Shown here in pieces: positions 54,869 through 63,882 of a DNA stretch of 63,882 bases. The stretch spans positions 67,587-131,468 of the forward strand of contig JBNGIO010006035.1 of assembly GCA_049999805.1 (NCBI GenBank). The letters are read 5' to 3'. The notes below the pieces were generated by a model. The model was given only the letters and a program-made list of their open reading frames with translations, did not search any database and was not told the DNA's origin. Numbering within the stretch: position 1 is the stretch's first letter; every line of letters starts with the position of its first letter. Source of the stretch: Folioceros fuciformis. Taxonomy: Eukaryota > Anthocerotophyta > Anthocerotopsida > Anthocerotales. The position numbers and the translations under genes were made by a program.

Positions 54869-56179
54869 TCAAGTGTCATCACCTGGGCTAGCCATAAGCA
54901 GCAACCTTTCTTCTGCCACGTGACTACCTGTCCTGGTTTTCTCCTCCGCCAACAGAGACTGAAGGTCACTACCATTGGCCAGGCTGTTGAACTCCACGGA
55001 CTTAGATGGCATTGACGGATAACGCCTTTGGCATAAGGTCATCAGTCTCTTGATAGACTGCAAATACTTTCTCGTAGTTTCGTCATTCATGATGTGCGCA
55101 ACGCTGTTGGTGTAAATCTTCTCTCGAGCAGAACGCTCGTGAATGCCAACCATAGTGACACCAATTGGCCATGGTGCATTGCCAATAGCAAGTTTGATGT
55201 ATTGGTCCATTGCCGTCAGGTAGTCTCTTTTCATACAGCAATTCACCACAATCATCAGCGCCTGGCGGATGTCATCTGGTAACATCTGCACACAAGCATA
55301 AAAGTGAGAACTCATTCCCGATCGACAAACCAGAACCAAACACAAAATGACCACACGTACCCGCTTCCTGCACATTTTGAAGAGTGGTTTAAGATACCGA
55401 GCACACTGCTTGAAAATAGCCACACTCGACTTGCCCCTGCCCGTTCTCCTCTCATTGTCCGGCCGGTCCTCCAGCTCCTGCTCCCATTCCTGGAGAAGAC
55501 GCTTGAAAAACACCAAAATCTTGTCCTCGTCCCCTAGGTCATCGAAATTACTCTTGAGTCTCTTGATGTCCTTATCTGTGTCAAGCCCCGAGGAGCCACC
55601 TCCACCACCCTCCTTTTCACCGCCATTGTCCGTATCCTCAGCATCCATCGTATCCTTTTCCTTGACATGCTTCCCTTTCTTCCCATGCAGCCGTCCGTGC
55701 TTCTCCCGCTTCTTCAATTCCGCCATGTCTGCTAGAAAGTCGTTCCTCTGCCCCTCCATCAACTCACTGTCGGGATCCAGCACCCCCTGCTTCAGCACTA
55801 ACTTCAACCTTGCCAGCCGCATGTCATCGTCCTCACCAAACAACGTGATCGGGGCCTTGAGAATCCTTAGCTGCCGTATAACCTCGCCGCGTGGTAAGAC
55901 TAAGTCATCGATTTTAGACTCCTCACTTGCCACTTCCTTCCCCTTCGCGGAACCCTTGGCCGAAGAAGGCAGCGATGGGGCATCTGAAGCATGTGCTGCA
56001 GCATCTGCTGCTCCGGCCTGCGCCTTCTTCGCTCGTTCCAAAAGCTCTTTCCGCTCTTCCTCCCTGATCTTCTCCAGCTCCCTTTGCTCGATCTCTCCTC
56101 TCTTCACAAACTTTCGGCCCCCAAAGTCCTGCTCAAACGCCTTCCTCTTCCGCGCCAGTTCCTGCTTCAAGACATCCAT
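54869..56179 (-). CDS. Pre-mRNA splicing factor 18 (PRP18)
   Basis: Second-step splicing factor that acts with Slu7 at 3' splice-site selection; nuclear. Exons 56179-55361 and 55285-54869 give 411 residues, as in plant homologues. The start chosen (MDVLKQELARKRK) matches the family N-terminus; an in-frame ATG at 56203 would add eight residues. Domains: basic/Glu-rich N-terminus, a PRP4-like (SFM) motif (PRGEVIRQLRILKAPITLFGE), an acidic Gly-rich linker, and the Prp18 helical domain (DKILVFFKRLLQEWEQEL, FKQCARYLKPLFKMCRKR, LPDDIRQALMIVVNCCMKRDYLTAMDQYIKLAIGNAPWPIGVTMVGIHERSAREKI). The intron (55286-55360) is 75 nt, in frame and without stops, so retention would insert 25 residues in the Prp18 domain. 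Confidence 0.95.
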   Translation of the reverse strand: MDVLKQELARKRKAFEQDFGGRKFVKRGEIEQRELEKIREEERKELLERAKKAQAGAADAAAHASDAPSLPSSAKGSAKGKEVASEESKIDDLVLPRGEVIRQLRILKAPITLFGEDDDMRLARLKLVLKQGVLDPDSELMEGQRNDFLADMAELKKREKHGRLHGKKGKHVKEKDTMDAEDTDNGGEKEGGGGGSSGLDTDKDIKRLKSNFDDLGDEDKILVFFKRLLQEWEQELEDRPDNERRTGRGKSSVAIFKQCARYLKPLFKMCRKRVRVVILCLVLVCRSGMSSHFYACVQMLPDDIRQALMIVVNCCMKRDYLTAMDQYIKLAIGNAPWPIGVTMVGIHERSAREKIYTNSVAHIMNDETTRKYLQSIKRLMTLCQRRYPSMPSKSVEFNSLANGSDLQSLLAEEKTRTGSHVAEERLLLMASPGDDT

Positions 56180-56203
56180 GACCAAAATTTCTCCGACCAC
56201 CAC

Positions 56204-56561
56204 ACTTCCAGGTTGGAATATAGAATACGTTACAGTGTAGGTTACACTTATAGATCATCTCATGCGCCTGTGTCTCAATTTCCGATCCAATAAATGCTTC
56301 TCCCGTTTGTAATCCCCCGTGGCATGACGTCCCCATCTTCCGCCATCATCTCTCTTCACCCTGGTGTGGCGTCTCGGCAAAACGTCCACGCCCAGTTTTG
56401 CCGAGACGCACTTATTGGATCGGAGATTGAGACGCAGGCCATACACGCTCGAAACTCGAAGATTTCGAAACCTAGACCAGAAAAACTCCTAAAAAAGTGA
56501 TATTAAATTACGAATGTATGGCAAGAATGAGATAGGTCGTCCCAGACCTGTTCCACCTCTA
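56204..56561. other. Short spacer containing a foldback element
   Basis: Lies between the PRP18 start and the stop codon of the TMEM135-like gene. Its main content is the nested inverted repeat at 56266-56439. Confidence 0.7.
56266..56439. repeat. Nested inverted repeat (foldback/MITE-like element)
   Basis: Outer arms of 32 bp at 56266-56297 and 56408-56439 (left arm starts GCCTGTGTCTCAATTTCCGA; about 28 of 32 bases pair). Inside is a second, perfect 15-bp inverted repeat, GCGTCTCGGCAAAAC at 56369-56383 and its complement at 56395-56409, with an 11-bp loop. It sits in the presumed promoter or leader of PRP18. No transposase is encoded, and target duplications were not resolved. Confidence 0.85.
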
Positions 56562-58955
56562 CTAAGGGAGGTCCGCTCTTAAGGAGTCCCCAGGTTTGTG
56601 GTCATTGGACTCACGGCTCTCAGCCACTGGAGGTAGAGAGGGTGGAAAAGCATTTCGCTGAGAAATTTCCCCAATCAAGGGTTGAATGAACTGATACCCT
56701 AGTCCTGGAGACTGATCTGGTGTCCCCGTTCGGTTCAGAAATCGCTTGATAAGGCCTCTCAGGAACGGGGCCATTGTGTCTGGCTCGTACTCGTGGTAGT
56801 ACATCACCGCTCCCATGCAAAGGCAGAACAGAGCTATCTGCGGTTGGAGGATGAGATGTGTGAGCAACTGAGCAAGCTGGCGAGGTTAGCATGAAGGAGC
56901 TGCTTAACAGACGGAGAGAAGATTGGGAAGGAGGTAGGAACCGTACTTCAGCATGCTTCAAGTCAGGCAATAGGTGCCTGTTAACTAAAATGTACCACAG
57001 CGAGTCCGCTGCACGAGGAAGTGTGTAGAGGGCCAGTTCGGATCGCCTGCTCTTCTTCTCTATAAGCGCTGAGAGAGCAGCAATAGCGCCAGCAAACATG
57101 TAGGTGAGCTTGTGATCCTTTACCAAAAACTTCCTTTGCCAGCAAATGACTGCCTGTGAAAGGGACAGATCCACTCGATCAGTTGCACGGACATAGTCAT
57201 CAGTTTCCAACCAACTGAGAAAACTCTCTTTCAACCAGTCATCCAGGTCGGAAAGGGCTACCTGATAAATTCCCACGAAGGCGGAAAGGAAAGATGTTGA
57301 CCTCAGAGCGCTCTTCAGGGCATTCCAGCAAGTATGGAGAGGAGCTTGCATGAACTGAAAGGAAACTCTTTTGAGTCAGATCTAAAAACACCTGACTATG
57401 ACATAATAAACCAACATGTCCATCCAACTCACCTTCTGGATGTTGAGTATCACGAACGGAACAAGGGTGAGGGATAAATAGAGAGGAAATGTCTTGCGGA
57501 AAGTTGCTCGTGTTGCCTTCACGTTGTGCAGCAAACAGGAAGCAGTCTCCGGGTGAACACTTGAGCACGGAATGACAGGCATATTTGTGTCCAGGCCTAC
57601 AGGTACCCGCCCCGTTCGGGCTTCGATGTAAGCAGCTAAAGCTCCAACATCCACAGGGCCACCACGGCAGCTCTCACGAACAGCCTTGTACACAGGCTTT
57701 GAAATTGGTCCAGTCTTGGAAATGAAATCCGTGTAGGACTTCGGCAAGGTCTCTGGGCGCATGACAAACGCGTACATAATCTGCAACATTTTGAAGTCTT
57801 CCATCACACTTCCACCTAAATCGAAAAGGCGCACAGAAACCAAAACCAAGTCCTTCCCCGCACCTGTGCTGAAGCCAAGGCAAATAGTAAAGTGTCGCCA
57901 TGCTGCCACTGACTTCCCCAGAAGTGGAACTTGTTCTGAGCCTTTGCAGAGTTGTATGCACACTACACAGCCATCATCCACACAGAGGTGAGGCCTCGCC
58001 ACAGCAGAGCTGTTCGTGCGAGGAGCTGAGATATCCGTATGAACATGTATACGCCCAAAGCACAGTTCCCTGACTACGAATGGTTTATCACCGTCCACTC
58101 ATCACCGTTAAGCTGCCAAGAGCTAGGTGATGAAGTACCTGTCCAACGCGAGCCAGCAGGTACAGAGCGAACGTGCGTCGCTTGCTGGAATCATCCAATG
58201 AAATAACAGACAAGCCAGCTACCGCTCCAGCAACAAATCTGTTCACGTCTAGCACATAGTCAATCAGCTGAAATATACCGGCATGGCTTCACCGCTCAAA
58301 CAAAGGTGGAGCTATGCGATGGCAGGATCATTACGCATTCAAAGGAGTCTCCTTTCCTCGTGCCCGGCGCAACAGGCACCTGATGCCATGAAAGGCACCT
58401 GTAAAACCTCCGAACAGCAAACCAATGCGAACAGCCTCCTCCCTAACAATCAAATTGTTTTCCGACAGAAGCAGCTGGAGCAGCACAACAACCACACATC
58501 TCAGAGAGAGAATCATCGGACATCGCATCATGCAGTCTGAATGACTATCACACGCCTTGCTGCAAAGAAGACGAGAGCAGCAACTAGCCAACCTTCAAAT
58601 CCAGAAAAGAATGATAAGGCCGCTTTTTAGCCAGTTTGAAAGCTCTCAACAGCACGCCTATCCCAACCCTTACACCGTACGCCAGCAGAAAGCTCTGACA
58701 CAGGCTTCCCACAGCATTGGCCACGCATGAATCTCCATGCTGACAAAGGGGATGCCTGCCACTCTGGAATAGCGCCTCAGTATCCTTGGTAACATGAATT
58801 CGCCTAAGCTCTTCTACCGCATCCCGGAATCTCCTCTCCGCCTCCTTGAGCCGCCTGTCCGAGTCCGCCTTCCCAACGCCAGTCCTCAGCGACTCCTCCT
58901 CAGCTGAAACTCCGGTCCCCTGTCCCAAGCTCTCCGCTGACCGCTTCATGTCCAT
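56562..58955 (-). CDS. TMEM135-like multi-pass membrane protein
   Basis: Homologue of animal TMEM135, a peroxisome/mitochondria-associated membrane protein of the Tim17-like group; the plant role is unclear. First exon 58955-58593 carries the CQHGDSCVANAVGSLCQSFLLAYGVRVGIGVL segment; then an exon with ENNLIVREEAVRIGLLFGGFTGAFHGIRCLLRR; one with FVAGAVAGLSVISLDDSSKRRTFALYLLARVGQ (ending about 58140); 57962-57864 (FWGSQWQHGDTLLFALASAQ); one with QIMYAFVMRPETLPKSYTDFI, GGPVD and the FRKTFPLYLSLTLVPFVILNIQK segment; then TSFLSAFVGIYQVAL and DHKLTYMFAGAIAALSALIEKKSRRSELALYTLPRAADSLWYIL; and the last exon to 56562 (ALFCLCMGAVMYYHEYEPDTM). The YAFVMRP-LP--Y and LALYxLPRAxDS blocks are diagnostic. 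Exact boundaries of middle exons are approximate. Confidence 0.88.
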
Positions 58956-60262
58956 GCTCGACAGGCCTCTTCATTCATCGGCCTGTAGCTCCACAACCTC
59001 AGATCCTCATACCAGAACAGCAGGAAGCAGCAAACTTTCACTCCACTGCATGCCCTACCAAAAAGCGCGGCCCCTCCAGAATCACAATCACAACCGTATC
59101 GATCGCCATTCCGGCAACCCGCAATGTCGCTATCCACCACAATTTGCCGCATCCATCCACCAGCTCCGCAACGACTCCACCAGAATTGCACACCACAATT
59201 CCGCTCACCTGTGCTGTTCCCCTCGAATGACCCGGCAGCTCGCCTCCTCGAGCGCTCGCATCGGCTATGGCGCAACCCGGCGGACGGAGCGAACCAGGGG
59301 CGAGTGATTCGCGAATCACCGGCGGAGGAGCAACAACCGAAGATGCCGATTCAATAAAGACCGAATAGGGCGCCAAGATGCAAGGCCTGCCACTGGTCGC
59401 TGCAGACAACGTAGACTGGACAGGACTCATGAAAGACGGCTCGTCCGTCACGTCTCCTTCGAGATCCACGTTTCGTGAATCGCGATTCGCGTATCATCAT
59501 CCCGCTCAACGTATTCCTTTCCACCCGCAGCAGCAGGTTATCAGGCACCCGGAAAGTAGCGTCACCGAGTAGGCAAACCTCGGCCAAGCCCCTTTTTTCT
59601 TACCAACTTTGCCCCCGATTGTAGCCTGTAAGCTTGCCAGCTATTTTCATGTTCCTCTTACTTTAAAATATTCTACACTCATGTTTTAAGAGTAATTATT
59701 TTTTTATATTTAAAAAAAATTCCTTCTTTTTGAAGGTAAAATTCCTTCTTTAAATTAATTTAATACTTTCTTACATATAAATTATCTACAAGAATAAACA
59801 AATGGCTTTAAAACTCCTAAGTACAAATTATTTGCCGAGGTCTGCCGGGGAGGTAATGCACGTCAAAAGTCCGGAAAGGCTGGACAGGCGGACTTTCTGA
59901 AACTCTGAGACGAGTTGTATGACGTGAGACGTCTTCGTCCCTCCATATCACTTTCACAAGCACGCAGAGGATAGGACAGGTCTCATCAACTGGCCATTGA
60001 CGCCATTTGGCACACAATGCCGCTGTGAGGAATCCCTCGCAGCTCTCAGTAAGTGCATACTATTTACATGCCAGCAAGCAAGCACCTGGGAAAATCACAA
60101 TCAAAATCGGCACCTGCACCATCAACATAGGCACAAGCACCTGGGGAAATCACAATCAAAATCGGCACCTGCACCATCAAAATCGGCACCTGCACCATCA
60201 AAATCGGCACAAGCACCTGGGGGAATCACAATCACAATCGGCACTTGCACCATGGACCCGTG
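58956..60262. other. Spacer between TMEM135-like gene and DDB2
   Basis: No supported gene. It contains the 5' flank of the TMEM135-like gene (GC-rich, with GATTCGCGAATC-type palindromes near 59306 and 59480), an AT-rich block at 59630-59800, and the minisatellite at 60078-60253. The 59038-59469 minus-strand ORF has no recognised domain. Confidence 0.55.
60078..60253. repeat. Minisatellite downstream of DDB2
   Basis: Alternating AATCACAATCAAAATCGG, CACCTGCACCATCAAAATCG and CACAAGCACCTGGGG blocks form a tandem array with units of about 24 bp and about 70 bp. It ends about 10 bp beyond the DDB2 stop codon, so it probably lies in the 3' UTR. Confidence 0.88.
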
Positions 60263-63112
60263 CTACTTCCCATTCCTGGGCTTCTTCTTCGGTGCAGGGG
60301 TTTCCACCAGCTTTACGGGCACAGACCTAGTCTTGCACTTGACTTTTCCATTTCCCTTCCCCTTCATGCAGAAATCGTCATCATCGTCGTCGTCGTCATT
60401 CAGCTTGCCCTTGCCCTTGCCCTTCTTGCCAATGATTTCTTCTACAGTGTAAATGGACGCCTCGGATCTGGTGTCAGTGGTGCCTTTGTCCTCTCTTTCT
60501 GAATCGTCGCTGGGCTTCCATATGAAAAGTGACCTGAAACAGGCAGATGATGCCGGTCAAGGAGACAGAACTGCGATTCAGCGAGTGGGGTCTTGAGCTA
60601 CTCGAGTCCGGATGGTTTACCTGGAGCTGCCAGTTGCCAATACGTCCAGCCGAGGGTGCAGCTTGTTCACAGGACATATTGTGGTGATGGCGCGATCTTT
60701 CACCTCTGAAACGAGCTGACCTGTACTAGCATCGATGAAGTCGATGGGGTGGAGAGCAACCCCTTGGAAGTCATCACTGATGTAGCGTCCAATGACGAAC
60801 AGATTCTCCGAGGGGTCCTGGTGAGGAAGCAGGCATCAGTGGAGGTGTTTGGCTCGACGGTCAGGGTAAAGGAAGGGCCATGGGTTTAGAGCGGAGGAAA
60901 GAATGTACCTTCGGATCCCATTCTGCTCGGAAACAAGTTAGGTAACGATTGAAATCGTGGCTATGTACAATCTCTCTACTTGGTTCTGACAGAGCCCCGA
61001 AGATGGTGTCCCAGACTCGTATTCGGTTGTCCTGGCAGGTAGTCAAAATTTTGCTCCCCGTGAACTCCGAGAAGTAGGCAGAGTTGACAACCCTGGGATG
61101 CTGTAAGTTTGCTAGACTTGAGGACTCGTCAGCCAACATCCGTAAATCCCATATCCTAGCCTGGGCGGACCGAAAGGAACACAACGTCTCAGGTTTCATA
61201 TTCATTTCAACGGAATCGAATACCACGAACCGTTAGATGTTTCCAAACAGGACAATGCGTTGCAAGGAGAAGGTTGAGCATGCCAACTACCAGATGATCG
61301 TTTCCTGCTGACATGAAGATATCAGGGTCAACAGGATTGCAATGAATCCCTACAATCTTCGTACCCTTCTTGTGTATCAGCTTTGGATCGCAAAGACCAC
61401 CTTGAGAATGCTGGCTGCCCCTCTTCTGCTCTCGCAGATCCAATCTGCAAAAAAAGTTCCAGCACATCAGGAACAAGAAAAGGAATGCTGAAAGTGCACT
61501 GTTTGCATTGCAGGACATCTCTGCATACTGATACAAATAACCCCGGTTGTCTGCTGCCAACACGACATTCCGTGATTTGTTGACATCCATGGCGTACATC
61601 ATCTTCCAAGTCGCTGGACCCTTCAAGAACAAAGAAAGGCTTCCTTGTCAGACAGAGACCCAAACGTTTGCATGAGGAAAGGATGACTCTAACAAATAGG
61701 AAGACGTTACATTCCAACCATCCGGATTCAAATCAATCATGCTTGAGGCGATTCCCGTTTCCAGATCAGTCCAGCACACAGTCCCATCCGATCCAGAGGT
61801 ATAAATAGTATCAGTGTTTTGTGGATGAAATCTGCAGATCCAGTGCCGCATTTATGAACATGTATCCCAAGATGAGGCATTCCTCAAATTTAATGAAACC
61901 ACCAAGCCGAGACAATCACGTTGGCAGCTGAAACCGAATAGAGAAAACAGTCGAGAGCCTCACTTGATGCTGTTGACCAGACAACTGTGGACAGTGCTAT
62001 ACACTGTTTTTTCAAACACCTTCTCAAAATCCCAGACCCCAAGCTGCCCTTTCTGCCAACCAGTTACCAAACATGTCAGCTACACTCGGGCATTACAGGG
62101 GGGAAAGATACAGAGGATCACCCACAAGCGAGATCACGAGTCTTGCGCCCACTAGCTGGTCCACCAGGAAAGTCAGAGAGCACATAATGGAGACGAAACC
62201 TTGTCTCCCGATATGAGAATGTTGTCTCTAGTAGGATGGAATTCAATGTTCGTTATCCTCCTGCTGTGCAACCTTATAACGGCTGCGTTAACTCTGTCTG
62301 GAATAATTGGAGCACGTTTCCACTGCATACGCACAGTTTACAAATGCAGTTGAAGAGGCTCTGTCCATAAAAATTCCAGAAGAATGCAAAGAGCTCACCA
62401 CTGAAGGCAAGAGACATGCATACCGCAAGAACATGACACCGAAGCTGGCGCTCATGCAAAAAATCAACAATGCCAAGAGATTGTCTTCGAGGAGCTGGTG
62501 CAACCCCATGCTCTGTTGCCACTCGATGTGGACACGTTGCAGTGGTGTGGCCTGACAGACAAAAGAATCCGCAAGCTCTCAGCCCATAAATCCAGTCATA
62601 CTATGTACAAACGTGTAGAACAAATTCCAGTGCCCTCCAGTACACACTTACCAGGATTCTTACATAGATAACACGGTTTATTTGGGCAATCAAGATACAC
62701 GGAACCCACAAACCCTGCTTGATGACCAGGCTTCTTGCAAACCTGCGATCACAGTCCCAAGACTGCATCACTGCAAGAACGAAAACAACCACACAATCCC
62801 TAAAACATGGACAACCGTCTTCCACACACCATCATGCTGATTCTGGCAATGGGAACATACCTTGCAAACCTTGGCACCTTTCAGACTGATAGTTATAGGC
62901 CGCTTCTTCCTCTTCTTCTCGACCTCATCCTTCTGCTCCACTTCCTTTACCTCTGCGTTCTGCTCCTCACCATCAGCAGACTCATCATCATCATCGTCAG
63001 ACTCTACGACAAGGTCATGGTCTTCTTCCTCTTCCTCCTCTGAGCTTTCCTCGTAATCACTCTCCTGCTCGACCACTACTTTCCGAACTGCCCTTCTCGG
63101 CCTCGTTGCCAT
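60263..63112 (-). CDS. DNA damage-binding protein 2 (DDB2)
   Basis: WD40 damage-recognition subunit of the CUL4-DDB1 ubiquitin ligase, acting in nucleotide excision repair of UV lesions in the nucleus. Exon 1 is 63112-62861 (basic MATRPRRAVRK then a long acidic run EESSEEEEEEDHDLVVESDDDDDE); exon 2 is 62742-62652. Together with exon 3 they form the plant-type CCHC region (VCKVCKKPGHQAGF, LDCPNKPCYLCKNPGHTTATCPHR). Further exons carry WD repeats: RRITNIEFHPTRDN, HWICRFHPQNTDTIYTSGSDGTVCWTDLETG, MMYAMDVNKSRNVVLAADNRGYLY, HKKGTKIVGIHCNPVDPDIFMSAGND, RIWDLRML and QDNRIRVWD. The C-terminus (SLFIWKPSDD) is followed by a Lys/Gly- and Asp-rich tail ending at 60263. Two DWD-type (WDLR, VWDT) positions fit DDB1 docking. 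Boundaries of the middle exons are approximate. Confidence 0.92.
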
Positions 63113-63882
63113 CTCTGAACCAAACAACCGGTTAGTCCACAAGAGCAGCACGTCCCAGATATCAGCAACAATTCCATTGCTAATAGCTATGCAACGTAGA
63201 TTTCCCGACCTCCACAACAAAACGCATAGACTACACCACACAGTGCTACGCTGACAACCCGACGCAAACAATCAAACAGCAGCCGTACCTTCACCTTCTC
63301 AGTCACGCGCCCGTGTCCTATTACGGCGCCGACCAGGCGCATCCATGAGTTGAAACGATGCAGCAGGAACTCATCCTCCGTCAGCTGGACAGCGTTCTCC
63401 GACTGCCGAATTCCGCAATGGAAACGAACAATCGGATTCCCCAAACGATTCTCGCGCCAATTCCTATCTACCGATAACACAAGCGGACCTTCCCAAAACG
63501 ACAATGAGGGCAGTGACTACGACTGAACAGTACCCGCCAGACAAAGATTGCTTCAACTTTCTCCTTCCTCCGACTTTACATGTAGGGGAGCCCGCAAACG
63601 GCCTGGCCGCCGCCATACAGAGTCCAAGGCACACGAGCGGCCACGTCGTGACCCCGTTCCGTCAAAACTAACGGGTTCCGTTACGACGGCAACCCTGGCA
63701 ACCACAAGAACTCCTTTCCCGAGTGCGCAACTCTCCCAACCACATGGCCCCGCTCGCGGCCCGATCGAGCAAGCAATTCGACGACTGGAGCAAGCGGCCA
63801 TCGAGACTGGCGCGATCCATGGCTGCTTCCGCTTGAGATCTCAGCTCTTGTTAGTGGACCATCGGCAAGAGAGAGCCATGTC
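63113..63882. other. Right-edge stretch, 5' flank of DDB2
   Basis: No supported gene. An in-frame extension upstream of the DDB2 start to 63271 looks like an untranslated leader. The minus-strand ORF at 63553-63801 has no recognisable features. The last bases may belong to a neighbouring gene outside the window. Confidence 0.5.

Noticed and set aside
55347-56240. 297-residue plus-strand ORF rich in Ser
   Set aside because: Antisense shadow of PRP18; the Ser/Pro runs are complements of its Glu/Lys-rich codons.

Overview
This is nuclear DNA of a non-seed land plant. The genes are split by short GT-AG introns (about 75-250 bp), there is a decayed Ty3/gypsy retrotransposon, and four long, essentially intronless PLS-class pentatricopeptide repeat (PPR) genes are present. 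One PPR protein ends in a DYW deaminase domain of the 'KP' type (PG-box KPAKACIE, C-terminus GDRH), a class known from hornworts, lycophytes and ferns, the lineages with U-to-C organelle RNA editing. With the high gene density and short introns, a hornwort is the best guess; the species cannot be read from the window.

Layout. 1.3-3.75 kb (-): NPF/POT transporter. 6.4-9.8 kb (-): CCA-adding tRNA nucleotidyltransferase in 15 exons. 10.1-16.2 kb (+): two tandem PPR paralogues. 16.2-19.6 kb: AT-rich, repeat-filled spacer. 19.6-22.0 kb (+): TFIIA large subunit. 23.2 kb (+): short mitochondrial-type S13 gene. 23.7-26.5 kb (-): YSL/OPT transporter. 28.5-32.2 kb (-): DEAH helicase of the DHX37/Dhr1 (FAS4) type. 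34.0-36.1 kb (+): eIF2B beta. 37.2-37.9 kb (+): mitochondrial S14 with a long N-terminal extension. 38.4-40.7 kb (-): PPR-DYW:KP protein. 40.8-47.2 kb (+): degenerate Ty3/gypsy element with a nested solo LTR. 47.9-48.3 kb (-): small ZnF-UBP protein, head-to-head with 48.4-50.9 kb (+): a fourth PPR gene. 51.7-53.6 kb (-): SKIP/SNW1. 54.9-56.2 kb (-): PRP18, with a foldback element just upstream. 56.6-59.0 kb (-): TMEM135-like protein. 60.3-63.1 kb (-): DDB2.

The window is mostly housekeeping genes for RNA and information processing: tRNA maturation, transcription initiation, two second-step splicing factors side by side, ribosome biogenesis, translation initiation and UV-damage recognition. 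With these sit an organelle theme: two nuclear copies of mitochondrial ribosomal protein genes and four organelle RNA-binding PPR genes. Two of the PPR proteins carry an N-terminal motif resembling the PDF motif of organellar single-stranded DNA-binding (OSB) proteins, the most unusual protein architecture seen here.

Exon models for NPF, CCA enzyme, TFIIA-L, YSL, DHX37, eIF2B beta and PRP18 were built by hand from splice sites, and each keeps one open frame throughout. The TMEM135 and DDB2 internal exons are less exact.
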